64,000 bases of DNA from Argopecten irradians (taxonomy: Eukaryota > Mollusca > Bivalvia > Pectinida > Pectinidae). The notes below the pieces were generated by a model. The model did no database searches. It was not told the origin of the DNA and worked only from the letters and a program-made list of their open reading frames with translations. The stretch is from positions 23,915,655 to 23,979,654 of the forward strand of contig NC_091137.1 in NCBI RefSeq assembly GCF_041381155.1, written 5' to 3'. The position numbers were made by a program, and so were the translations under genes. Below, one piece after another: positions 10,660 to 23,033 of the stretch. Positions within the stretch are counted from its first letter, which is position 1. Every line of letters begins with the position of its first letter.

Positions 10660-13600
10660 ATGGAGACAGGAAAACTCGATTTACTAACTTTGTTTGAATT
10701 GATGTTATTTTGTGTTTTATTTACGACTGTAAACACAGATAACTATAGAGTACAGAAAACAGGGAAACGTTTAAATATGTTGGACATTCTGTCGGAAATG
10801 AAAGTTGTAAGTGTCGACCGGAAACAGACTGGAACTTTGAAGCGGAAGCTATTTAGAGCGTCGAAATCAACTCACAAACGTCAAGACGAAGGTTGGATAT
10901 AACTCTATATGAGGTTTCTAATGTTTTACGTTGTGTATATCAATTGATTTCTGGCACGTTCAATTTTTTAAATTTTTACTATTCTAAGGTTCATAACACA
11001 TCGATAATAGTTTCTAACATGAGAAGCCAACAGTGCTTAAGATAAACTACGCGATCAAACGTGTGGAATTCGTTGAAAAGACGGTCTTGGTTGTGAAACG
11101 GATACAACAAATATAACCCATGGACTTTTCATAATTATTAAGTTCATAACTGTACATCAAATGGGTTTACTTTTACCTAACTATAACGTTATATATTTTG
11201 TATATGCCAGAATGTTTATATCACAAAAGGCCTTTCATTTACATTGTAGAAATACCTAAAGTGTATTTTAGCAGCAAAATAAATATGCCTCCCAGGTATA
11301 ATATTTTTTGTCTTTGTTGTCTTGCTCTATATATGCCACACCTGGATATCAGTCATGAGATGCTAAATAATTTGTATTTTTTCATAATCCGATTATCTTA
11401 TAAGTTAGAATAATGTTATAATTTATTTACATACAATTAGATACATTACTTTGACATGAGTTTTACGTTCTGATTATATATTCGTCAGCTTGTGGTGACT
11501 TATTTCTATTCGTGTATATATTTGGTTATTTTCTCTATGTGAGGTATACATACACTTATTATGATATCCCATATCGCATTCAAGCGTTTGTTATGTCTTT
11601 TCCCTATACCTACAGGGGCACTTCGCTTAGTCGATGGTCCTTCTGAGCTAGAGGGGAGACTAGAAGTCTTCCATGAAGGTCAGTGGGGAACAATATGTGA
11701 CGACGGATTCAACATGGATGACGCACGTGTAGCCTGTAGGCAGCTTGGCTACAGGTACATTTTAACATTTTCAATATTTATCAGTTATGAATGGTATGCT
11801 ATGTTTATTATGACTCCGTAGTCTTGTATGTAGTATTTTATAACTATTCAGCGACACCTCTGCAAGGACGTTGATGTTTTGTTTTCAAGAATTACCAATT
11901 GCAAATTTTCTAAATTGATATTTACTCTGATAAATCAGAATTCGTTTTCTATTGATAACAATGTATTTTATGTTTTATGTGTCTAAGTATAAGTACTATA
12001 TAAAAGTCATTGTCGTGTTTGATAGTCATGCTTATAACTTATCGTCGCGTTTAAATATTGGTGTTATACTTACTGGTTTGGTCATTCTATATGTGTTTAT
12101 TGATATCATTCAATTTCAATTGAAAGCAATTTTATTGACAAAGACAGAATTGTCAAAGGGAATATCCACCAGGCATTGCCTATATATACACTGTCCTTCA
12201 AATGTTCTGTTACATACATATGTCTGTTAAAATTTGCTGACAATTTATTCATAAGAAAGTTCTCAAAAATGCAGTTAACGTTAAAGAGAAGATACATAAG
12301 TTGATAAGTAATATATGCTGATGACTGCTATGACAAGGTTGACAGTACTTTATGTATATTTGTAAAAATGAATGGCCCCTTTTCTCCTTGATATTACTAC
12401 TTCCATCACGTATGTGTAAATCGTTCTATCATACATAAACAAACTACTCTCTGTTTCATTATAGCGGGGGTTCATACATCCGATATTACACCCCTGGTAA
12501 AGGCAATATTTGGTTGTCGAACCTAGTCTGTGATGGCACAGAGAGCAGACTTGATGACTGTAGATTTGATGGGTGGGGAGAACATTCCTGTCGTCACTGG
12601 CAGGATGTAGCTGTTTCTTGTGAACAATCAGAAGGTAAGTATCCTTTCAAAACTTAACGAAACATTATACCGTTAACCTTTTACTGTAAACGTATTATTT
12701 AAATTAGGATCAAAATTTAGCGGAGAAAGTGAAATTTAAAATATGTACGTTTGTAATATTTCCGCGGAAATAAATATTAGATTGACTTTTTCAATGACTG
12801 GTGCTATGAATAATTAAAACAATCATTTAAGGTGTTGGTGTATTTAGATTCAATTCTGGGATAAAAAATTGAAAATCAACTGAGGTTATGGTGTTATTTC
12901 ATGTATCTGAAGCAGTCATCAACTGTATGTCCCATTGGGTTTATGTTATCAGCCACTGTAACTTTGTTATATTTTTTCTTTTGTTAGATGACGAAGCTCT
13001 GTGTGATGAAATGGAAGTACAGAACTGTTTTGACCTACTGAACATGGTCAGTCACCGAAACTCAGCCATTGATTTACATCGATGCAGGTATTTCAGATAC
13101 CCATAAATTCTTTTTCATAACCAGCAATGTTTTTATAAATTAACTTACTTTTGTTTAAACCTTTGACAGGCTACCATACCCTAAGTTAATTAACCCTAAG
13201 TTATTGATAAGATTTTCTCAGCAGAATATTAATACAAGATCCCCCACCCCCACACAAACACCCTCACCTCACCTACGCAAACACACACTTTGAAGCTTGG
13301 AACAAAAATATCAAGACAGATATTAGTGATGATAATAGTATTCTAGAGACTGGTGGCTAATTTAATATGCACATGTTATGCTGACAGTGATGCTGAGAAT
13401 GTGCAAGTTCAATTCTATCGATGCGAGCATGCAAATAATTTTGTTCTATTCTGCATAGAATCTAAAATGTTCTAGAAACGTGCATGAGACATAGACATAT
13501 TCTAGAACCTGATTGGGAGTCTATATTAAACAGTGAAATTGTTCGCAAATAAGCCTTAATGATGTCTGATTATAATCAGCATATCACCCAGTGAATCTGC

Positions 13601-14339
13601 CCATATAATTTCATCGTGTAATGACCACACCATGATTGAGATAATTGAGGTTTTAGCCAAAGTCTAACATTCAATAATTTCCAGTGCATATAAAAATGAT
13701 TTTGTATTATCTATTATGTACACCTATTAGATATACTTTTCATCGTCAGTATATGGATGATGACGTTATGCATTTTTGCTTTTGAGTAACGTAGCGCTTC
13801 ACAAATTGAAACACTTTTTGTAGATAATTGTTAACAACTTCTACGCAGTGTCTGAATCAGATTTTTTTAATATTTCATAATTAGTTGCCTTTAGATTTAT
13901 TTCTACATGTGAACAAATTAATTTATAAATCCGGAACTTTAGAGCATGCCTGTCCCAACCCTGTGCTTCGGCAGATCTGAACACCCAAAATGGAACAACT
14001 CTTTAAATTTGGATTGTTTGTACAGGAACATCGTTGATTTTAGTCACTGATCTGCTTACAAAACAATAGCAATACTATTTTCAGATTTAAAGTGTAATGT
14101 TTTGAGTACATCTATGACATTTGACATTGAAGAATGTTTACTTGTGTTCTTAATCTGTCATAACGGCTCCTTTGAATGTTAAACTCCTTGTTGAATTGCC
14201 ATTCTATTTTCTATACTTCAGGACATCTTATAAATGGTTTATAGATTGTTTGGAGGATGAAGTACAGCTATCATGCTTTGACGGGCCGATTGGCTCCCAA
14301 ATATTCGAACAATATAATACCATCGTAAACCTATGTTAG
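10660..14339 (+). CDS. Secreted protein with one SRCR domain and one six-cysteine module (gene 2, complete)
   Basis: Five exons: 10660-10891, 11616-11754, 12465-12634, 12988-13087, 14222-14339; total 759 nt, 252 residues. Phases 1, 2, 1, 2 are consistent throughout. The ATG has a good context (gccATGg) and opens a signal peptide (hydrophobic residues about 8-24, [14 protein letters not shown]). Residues 28-77 are basic, with GKR, KRK and HKR sites that could be cut by proprotein convertases. Residues about 78-180 are a group A SRCR domain with six cysteines; residues 181-252 are the six-Cys module, ending VNLC-stop. No membrane segment follows, so the product should be secreted. The exon 1 donor (GAAG-GTTGGA) is weak but keeps phase and frame. 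Downstream, a 3'UTR intron 14347-14566 is possible and AATAAA lies at 14621-14626. The role is unknown; SRCR suggests extracellular ligand binding. Confidence 0.85.
11616..12634 (+). CDS. SRCR domain of gene 2 (two exons)
   Basis: Exons 11616-11754 (139 nt, as in gene 1) and 12465-12634 (170 nt). Motifs [36 protein letters not shown]; then [40 protein letters not shown]. All six group A cysteines are present. Acceptors TACAG and ATTATAG; donors AG-GTACAT and GAAG-GTAAGT. Confidence 0.9.
12988..14339 (+). CDS. Six-cysteine module of gene 2 (two exons)
   Basis: Exons 12988-13087 and 14222-14339. The first has CDEMEVQNC and ends DLHRC; the second has [14 protein letters not shown] and ends in IVNLC-stop. 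Cysteine spacing 7, 18, 9, 8, 19. The inner intron is phase 2 right after the third cysteine, as in genes 1 and 3. The terminal exon is 118 nt, the same as in gene 1. Confidence 0.85.
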
Positions 14340-14346
14340 GCTGAAG

Positions 14347-14566
14347 GTACAGTGTGTTGTTGTTTATTACATATTGAATGGTAACTTTGTACAAAAGTAA
14401 CAATATTAAAAATTAATATAGTTCAACCTCAAAATGACTGTATAGTTCTTCACTAATTAATCAATAATACCAAGCATTTCCAAAATGTAAACAGATTTGT
14501 TTGTGATTTCTGCCGTGTTTTATATTATCATTACTATTTTATCAATGTTTTGTTTTTTTATTTCAG
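14347..14566 (+). other. Possible 3'UTR intron of gene 2
   Basis: GAAG-GTACAG just after the stop codon and a strong pyrimidine tract with TTTCAG at 14561-14566. The next stretch contains AATAAA at 14621-14626. No coding effect. Confidence 0.4.
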
Positions 14567-14620
14567 ACATGTAATGCAGGAAAGAGTGCAATTTCTAGCG
14601 CAACAAGAACTTATACAGTA

Positions 14621-14626
14621 AATAAA
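14621..14626 (+). terminator. Poly(A) signal AATAAA, gene 2
   Basis: AATAAA about 280 nt after the stop; an alternative is at 14800-14805. Confidence 0.45.
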
Positions 14627-14851
14627 TAGTAGCGATATCATTGATCAGATACATATCATATTATGTACTGATTAAACCCGTATGACGAAACAAAACGAAA
14701 TGAAAATGCAATAGATCATTTCTCTCACTGCAAACTTTAACTTTAGAAGATTTTCTTGCGATATAAATGAATGCTTAGTTTTGTACAATCACTCTGATGA
14801 ATAAAAATGTTTCTTTTACCTTCCGGATTTATTATCTGTTATGGTTGCTTA

Positions 14852-15044
14852 TACTGTAAACCAACTTTCTTTCGTGTGTGATTTACTTCCGCTAATTTCG
14901 CGAGCTCATTAAATTCGCGATAGTTAATTTCCGCGAATTAATATCTACACCACTAACGTTGAAAGGAAACATCATTTAATCTTTACACTCGCGTAATGGA
15001 AATCGCGAAGTTTAATGGCCGCGAAAGAAAGTTGGTTAACAGTA
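14852..15044. mobile_element. MITE, CTGTAAACCAAC family, copy 1
   Basis: Terminal inverted repeats CTGTAAACCAACTTTC and GAAAGTTGGTTAACAG, flanked by TA on both sides, as in Tc1/mariner-type insertions. The inside is rich in TTTCGCG/CGCGAA. About 193 bp, no coding capacity. A related copy is at 21698-21923. Confidence 0.75.
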
Positions 15045-17662
15045 TAGAGATACTTACACTGTACGATAACAAAGATAACCTTCACGCTTCATTGGCTACA
15101 CATCAACGACAGTAACCTTATAGACGTATCAACATAACTTTTTTTGAGTTATCGCCCTTTGTAAAGCGATAGTGGCGCCGTAAGTAAAGCAACTTCCGGT
15201 TTACATGGACAGAACATTGCATGGTAGTAGATGTCAGCTGATCTTTCGCGTAAAACACTTAAATTACAAAATTTTAGAGGTACATGTATGTTACGTTTGG
15301 ATCTTGAACTGCTGGTTAAACCACGTAAAAGAAAATAGTTAACTGTCAAGTCATATTCACTACAAAAACTACCGACTCAAAGTCACCGGTAACGTGATAA
15401 TGGCGGTATTACACTGTAACATACATAATATAATAATGTATGTACCTTTCGTGTAGATACATTACAGTTAACGGTGATTTGACAGCTGTATTAGATGTAC
15501 AAATGTAACGTCTACATATCCTGTTTGTTTGTAAGCATCTGTGATTTAATTCTAACACTTAAAAGTAGCCGTTTTCAGTGAAATAGATCAATAAATATTG
15601 TGTCTTCGACCATAGCACACGAAGGAGTTTGACGTCTCACGATTTGTATACGTCCTACAGTATCGACATAAAAATACCCCTCTATTCTATAAAATACCAT
15701 GCTTATGCTAATTATTATTAACAAAACTTATGTTTTTGAACTGAATAAAGTATCTAATGTCACCGTAACGACATTTTGTTAATTTGTGTTATGTACTTTG
15801 TATGTATGTAAACATTTCCCACTATCATAACCATATTGGAACAGACTACAAATATGAACCTGTAGACTGAATTTGTCTTCTAATAAACCATCTGAAAACA
15901 TGCTTGATGTAGATATTTAATCTTGAATCTAAATTCCTATAGAGTATATTTAATTAAATGAATGTTACTACATGTATGTACCTCACAACATGTACAAATG
16001 TAGATGTATACAACATTCAAAAGTGTATGTTTTCGTTTTTACAACAATAACATGTACATACAGGTATCAATTTAGCTATGATTTAGAACCGTTTATGGGT
16101 AGTTCCCCTCAAGGATTGAATTCCCTTCTAAACATAAAAAAAATACCATTTGAAGCTAAAACTGAACACTTTTTGAGACAAAATTCCCCCTTTGTCTTAT
16201 TTTTCATCACATTTTAAGCCTTTGGTTGTAAATGTCTTGATGTTTATTATACATCTACTACATATACATGTATCTATGATGATGGAGCTTAAAAATCTGT
16301 TTACTGAATCTTGCAATAACATTCTTGGTGTTATAATACTTCAAAATGATTTTTTCTACCAAAATGAGAATGGTCAAATATCCGATAATGCCGCTATTAC
16401 AAACTTTTCCTAATTTCGAAAAGGACCATAGTTTTCCCCAAAACTTAGATTTGATCCCTGGTATATATAATGCATATTTGGTTATTACAATGTACATGTA
16501 TGTTCACTTCTAAGACTTTGGTTTATACTAGTCCTAAGACAATGTCACAGCCACCTGACAGCAATAAAATCTTCAAACCAGGGACTTGGACACTTATAAA
16601 GTAACCTAAAAAATAACTAACCATTTCTGGAAGCAATGGGAGGGGAAATGTCACTGATTAGAAAAAGATCATAGATTATGTCTGAAAGTGGACCTAAAAG
16701 AATCATTTTCTCATAAATTTCTAATGTATTTTCCATCTGTATTCCAAATCAAATAACAAACAATTATGTCTTCAAATTATCATGCAATCATCATTATTTA
16801 TGATGTTCGTTACATAATACACATAGCATAAATCTTCTTTTTATTTGGGGAGGGGGGGCAATTTTCCTATGTGTCACTGTCATGGCCATATCCCTTATTA
16901 AAGAGACAATGCAGTGAGGCTAGATACACACGATTTCTGTCAGCTTGAAAAAATAATTGGAAATATCAAGATTATGAAGATAGTTATCTTTTGGTTTGGG
17001 CAGTTTGCTAGCTCAGTAATTTCACAAGAAATTTACAAAAAAAGTCTCCTAAGATGCATATCAATCACTAAAATTTGATGATAACTATATACAAACAATA
17101 AATGCATATACATCAAACCATACTGTGATACAAATATACTTTGATGATGCATGATACTGCAGCTATTGATGTAAAAATGCATATAATAAAGTTGGTTTTT
17201 TTACTTTTTAGAACATAGTACATTGTAAATATGCTAGAAATCCATCTATACATTAATCACATTTTTGCCAGAATGGTACCTTCAAACTTCAGAAACACAG
17301 AGTCGGAGATCATATATATAAAATACTGGAAAGAAAACCTGGCTTATCTACACATGTATATATTTTTTATTTATTGGATATAAATACAATACACTCAGGT
17401 TCAGGTTAAGCAAAGTTCTATAATTAATTTTTCTTTATTTTCATACCAAATCTGGCTTTCTGATTGGCCAGTATTTTTTTGCATACCACTATGAAAAAAA
17501 ATCCGAGAATGGCGCGAAACCCCGACGTTATCGTGACGTCACAATAGATACATTGACGTTGCGTATTGATTCGGAAAAGAGAATCCCTCGAAAAACCACT
17601 ATAATGTTGCATTTAAACATACTTCATTTTATCATATACAATGTAGAGTATAAAATTAATTA

Positions 17663-17798
17663 TAAGTATTGATGTCACTTTTTTAATTATATCGGAGTAT
17701 GAAAAAAGTAGGTACAGACTACGCGGATTCACACAGTTTGCAAACAAATTTTTTTTCATACCCCGATAAAATTTAAAAAATAGTGACATCAATGCTTA
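17663..17798. mobile_element. Small inverted-repeat element (136 bp)
   Basis: TAAGTATTGATGTCAC at the left end pairs with GTGACATCAATGCTTA at the right end; pairing extends through TATCGGAGTATGAAAAA and TTTTTCATACCCCGATA. Likely a TA-flanked MITE. Confidence 0.65.
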
Positions 17799-18742
17799 AA
17801 ATAAATAAATAATAATTTGCTTAATTGCTGACAATCTACTCTAATATATAACCACATAAAATGAAAGAGATAACGGTTTAACTTCTTCATGAAGGCGGTG
17901 GAATACAATTCACATAAACAAACGCACATAAGTACAAACATGTACATTCTTTCAGCTTCCTCTTCATTTAGACAGCTTATCAACTTTTTAAGATTTACAT
18001 GTAGGTCAATTGAAATTGGTTTTATTTGAAACAATGTGCACATACAGGATTGATACATGTATATCTAAATAAATCAACAAAGTGCTATGAAGTATGTGTA
18101 AAGAGTGCATGTGTATTTCATTTTGAATATAAATAATGATAAATACATTTATCTACCTAAAGGGATCATAATATGGCATTAAATATTTCTGATTGGAATG
18201 AAAAGACTATCATCATTTACCAAGTCTTTCAGAAGAAAGCAAACCTTTCAAAGTACAAGTCAAATAATCCATTTAAGATTTGTTTTTACATAAACAATTG
18301 ATTCAGACTATTCCAAGTAGCAGAAACATTGACGAAACAGTGATGGTAAGTTTTAACAGTTTTATTTCCAGAGTCTAGGATGCAGAATAGAAATCTATGT
18401 ATTCACAAGTGTCATCCTTTTTAGACTTTTGGATTGAAGGGTGCTGTTTATAATGGAAAAAAACAATCCTTAATCTACAGTATATTCTCTCTGTGTCCAC
18501 TTCAAATACAGCAACCACACAGTTTTCATTTGTTTGAATGATGACACATACAAGATATGTACAACTTGTATTAGGTTTTGAGTAAATATAATTCCAAATG
18601 ACATGAAAGAGTCCTATATTATAATAGTCACTAATTGCCTATGATCAATGAAAGGTATATGTACATGTCCATTTCCACAGTGCGTTATAAGTTGTTGGTT
18701 ACTAATTTGGATCGAATTATGGTAATCCCTTACCCATTCAAT

Positions 18743-18860
18743 TTCGTACCCAAACAAACTCGTACTCGCATTTGGAAAACTCGCACCCAATCATGGCTAA
18801 CCCGTACCCATGGAATTTGGCGAACTCGTACCCATGGAATTTGGCGAACTCGTACCCATC
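18743..18860 (+). repeat. 24-nt tandem repeat
   Basis: Unit CGTACCCATGGAATTTGG plus CGAACT, two perfect copies at the right end and two or three decayed copies on the left. The short open frame over it is a product of the repeat. Confidence 0.65.
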
Positions 18861-20264
18861 ATAAAATATATAGTTCATGTTGTTATTTGTGATTGATATA
18901 TACAAGACTTAATATATTCGTGTTCAATCAGATACTACAAATAAGTGATAACAGCTTGTATATATACATATTTAAAATAAATAAATACAACATACCAAAA
19001 ATATATGTTTACTCCTTGGTTTATTTGACTTCCCCCTTTGATAAAAAATGACGACCTATTTGCTTCATTGGATTTTTTTGTTTACAAGAGTGTCAAACAA
19101 AATAGAAATCAGTTTTTATAAATATTGGATGTGGAGCATTTGCAGTGTAAAGTCACAACGGGCTCGGAATATATGTTTTTGAATTATATTTAACTTTTAC
19201 AAACTTTTTACAGATGTTAAACCTTGTAAAATATATCAACTTGAAGTCAATGTGTATGTAAATGTAACAATGCTGATTAATTGTAGTGTATTTGTGATCA
19301 TGCACTTATGAATTACTTTTAAATGTAACCATCAACTTGCACTACATGTATAACAAAAACCAGTGACCATTACACTGATCAATAGACCAAAACAGTTTGC
19401 AGAGGGACATCATAAATTTCAAGTTGCTAGTGAAACCACAGAGTTATTTTTAACGTTGATTTCTAACAGTGATCAGTGGATATATTACCACATGTTAATT
19501 TCACCATTATGATACATCTCGAGAAAGACGGAAGACGTAGGATAGGACTCATGAAGTCGAATTGACCCTCCACTAAAACTTTTAATATCGGCCTCGCCCA
19601 CTTAAAAAATGAACGAAAAAGTGGGGAGACTATCTAATATTTACGAGAAAAAACACATACATATAAGAAAATATGCAGCTAAACAGTATTACCAACAACA
19701 CAGCAAAGAAACGTGTCACAAATAGGGAAAAATCGTTTCAAAGTTACACAAAAATGCAGGTAGCTGTAAGCTGTTTCTATATTGCGTAATGAAAACCGGA
19801 AGTGTCTTTACTCCGATCAAGGGGAGGATAACTCTAAAATTTTAAGATGGCGGATTGATGTTGACACGTCTATAGATGATTGTCGTCAATAGGGTTACAC
19901 AGTGGATATGCACGTATTCGCTTTCCACACGGTATGATATTTCAGTATAGCACATTATGTTATATCATAAATAAGTGTATGGTCATAATTTTAATTTTCA
20001 AGATTTCAGTTTCAAATTACTAACATGCGCATGCATTAGTGTGTCGATTTCGAGATACCAATATGGCGTGGATAAAGTATGATTTACAATAAATTAGTCC
20101 TAAATTCCTGATTGTGACGCAATATTTTAATGTGATATTTGTGATGTCACAAGCACAAAGTGGGACATATCGACGGTAAATAGCACTATACCCAAATTGT
20201 TATTGTATCACGTTTTTGCTGTTGTCTTCATTGGAGGAAAGGACGCTTCTTATACTCTGTTGCA

Positions 20265-20421
20265 TATTACAGAGTCATCTGCCCGTTTGTGTAGGTATTG
20301 ATTGTGACGTCATGTGTTTGGGAGCGTAACGTCATATTTTCGGAGAAACGACGTTAATTGCGCCCTCAAAATAATGACGTCACAATGGAAACCTATCCTC
20401 AAGGGAACTAACTCTGCAATA
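20265..20421. mobile_element. MITE with TATTRCAGAGT ends (157 bp)
   Basis: Left end TATTACAGAGTCATCTGCC, right end inverted TATTGCAGAGTTAGTTCCC. Inside the ends lie paired ATTGTGACGTCAT motifs. The arms are similar for about 70 bp, so most of the element can fold back. Confidence 0.65.
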
Positions 20422-20450
20422 GGTAAAGACGGAATAGTCACATTGTTTTT

Positions 20451-20524
20451 TATTAGGAACTTTACGATTTTTAAATAAAAGTTGGTTTATTAGGAACTTT
20501 ACGATTTTTTAAATAAAAGTTGGT
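20451..20524 (+). repeat. Direct duplication of about 36 nt
   Basis: TATTAGGAACTTTACGATTT followed by TTAAATAAAAGTTGGT occurs twice in a row, with a single T difference. Confidence 0.8.
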
Positions 20525-21132
20525 AACAATGTTCACGCAAGGAATTTCAAAAGAAGTAGCCAAGGATTACGATAAAATTTAACATTATCTGCTGATGAAT
20601 GGTATAATTATTCCCGACAATCGTCCGAATCTGTTCGAGATTCATAAGGAGGTCAACCAAGGATAGTTGAACAACTGATGTCATAGTCAATGAAAAAAAA
20701 GACAAAAGTGTAAACTTTTCCAGCGTAAACCGTGCAGAATTTATTCATTTTTAAGCAGAATATACAGGTAAGAAATTATTATAATGTCGGAATGGCACAT
20801 GGAATGCTGCTCAAGGTTCATCTGAAAATGACAAATATAAAACTTAGCTATAAATCGTATATACAAGTAAGGATAATTAACGTTATAGATATGAAGCATC
20901 GTTGCTATTTTGTCTCTGCAATGGGTAAATAAATACAATTTTATTTGATCGTGATACACGTTTTCACATAATTTCGAGAGAAGGCTCAAAGGCAAAACTT
21001 TTGTTTGGCGAATAATTTCTATAGAACGTTCTTACAAAGTGTAAATACACTAAAAGTCCTTGATCGCCAATTCATGATATCGCGAATAATGCAGTGCACG
21101 CGATAATGAAGTGGTCTACAATAACATTGTGT

Positions 21133-21138
21133 TTTATT
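21133..21138 (-). terminator. Poly(A) signal AATAAA on minus strand, gene 3
   Basis: TTTATT on the plus strand, about 215 nt after the proposed stop of gene 3. Confidence 0.35.
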
Positions 21139-21353
21139 TTTTAGTTTTTTAAATTCATTTCTAAGTGCACCATGTAATAATGAAATATGTTAGCGCTTCG
21201 AACTTTTTGTACCAACGATAACAAAATTACACAAAAAATATTGAAATTAACTAACTATATTGAATAACTTAATCTTACGGGCGCTATTATTTTGATCTGC
21301 CACTCAGATTGCTTTCCTATCTCCAGTAATTGCAATTTAAAATCCTTTAATTA

Positions 21354-23033
21354 TTAAATGTTCGAAACACCAGCAATATATTTACCTGGACAAGATGTTT
21401 CTCTGATCATGGGCAATAGTGAGCCAACACTACCCACGTACAAATCCTGGTATTTACAGACTTCGGGTATGACATCCACACAGCTGAGTAAGTCACCCTT
21501 TATGCTGCAAATGTTTTCAATTGGTTGTTAATGCATTTCAAGATTAACTGACTAATACCAACGAATAACAAGAATAATAGCAAATTATCGATTTCTAATA
21601 CGTAGCCATTAAAAAGCATACAAAACATGAAAACATGGCCTCTCCACGTAGACAGCATCTCAAACTTGAATATCATTATAGGTAACATGCTATTGATTAC
21701 TGTAAACCAATTTCTTTCGCGTGCAATTTATTTTCGTGAATTTTGCGATCAAGGTGAATTCGCGAAAGTGCATCTATGCAAATTAATATCTTCCACAAGT
21801 CTCGCACCATTACATTCAAAGACATTTCCATTCAATTGAAAGCCGCAAAACTTAATCTCCGCGAAATTTTGTGAAACGGAAATTGCGAATTTGGTAGCCA
21901 CGATAGAAAGTTGGTTTACAGTAGTAAACAAATGAATAATTATGTTCAGCGATTGATATGAAGCTATGACAACAAGACATACCATGTCTTCATTGAGAAA
22001 TAAAACCGTCCAATGGCTAGTGCATAACTGATTCAAAATTATCTAGAACACATGACTTAGATATGGGATAATGTGAAATAAATAATGACATATATTGCAT
22101 AACCGGTAAATTTCGCGGGGATGATAGTTACTTGCTTTCGTTGGACATATATGTGTTAGGGGAAGTTCGAAGTGTAAACATTTATTTCGTTAAATTTATG
22201 TTATTTCTTTAAAACTTATTTTGAACTGAAATCGCGAAATCCACAAAACTGATAAACTATACAGTAGTTAACATTTGGCCTTGACCACGTTTAGATACTG
22301 AAACTACGTGTACCCTAAAGGATACAAAATATATATATATGTGTTAAAAAAAAACATAACTACGTACCACTCTGAACACCACCTCTATGTCTACCCTCCC
22401 CTTTCTCTTTTTTATTTTATCTCCTTCTCTCTCTTTCTCTCTGTTTTTCTTTTTGAGGTGTTTGGTTTTGTCTTTCTCTAATTTTGATAGCACAATGTAT
22501 AAGGTGGGTGTATGCGAAGAATGAAAATGTTTTTGTCATGTCAAATGTGTTACAAAATTTGAAGAAAAAAATTAGAATAAAAAAGCAGTAAAAAATTCTG
22601 CAGTATATATATTCTAAAATACTGTGATTTCGAATATTTCGATTTCGAAAGGTCCGTACATTGATTTTGCCAAGGCATTGTATTGTTTAAGTCTGAAATG
22701 GCTTTAAACGCATTAAAATTAATCAAATGTTTAGATAATTTGTATGGACTATTATGATGAAAGGTTCGATGCTTTTCTTAACAATGTTGAGAGTAATATT
22801 CAGATTGGGAACCTACCCGTTAAAATACAGTTCAGATGCATTCATTATATTTTTTTTTAAAAATGTGTATGCAACGAAGTGAAATCATTTTGCGTTTATA
22901 CTATGAAGGTATCTATCAGTGGTTCAAGAAAGTTATAAACATTATTCATTTTTGAAATACCTGCACACTTCCGAGGGTCCTCTTATCCTTTGGATTATAT
23001 TGATGCATGGCATTATGGCATTATTGCATACGG
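21354..23033 (-). CDS. Gene 3, six-cysteine module 2 (two exons)
   Basis: Exons 23033-22961 (73 nt, acceptor TATTGCAG, donor CAG-GTATTT) and 21504-21354. First half: VCNNAIMPC and ending SEVC; second half: LLSCVDVIPEVC and a last cysteine in RETSC. Spacing 6, 13, 8, 7, 21. The 73-nt exon was recognised from its cysteine pattern and from phase match on both sides, and needs transcript support. Confidence 0.65.

Larger units (their letters stand above)
14340..21353. other. Convergent intergenic region between genes 2 and 3
   Basis: No exon I can support. It contains the repeats listed separately at 14852, 17663, 18743, 20265 and 20451, and AT-rich unique sequence. An AATAAA on the minus strand at 21133-21138 fits the 3' end of gene 3. 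Confidence 0.5.
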
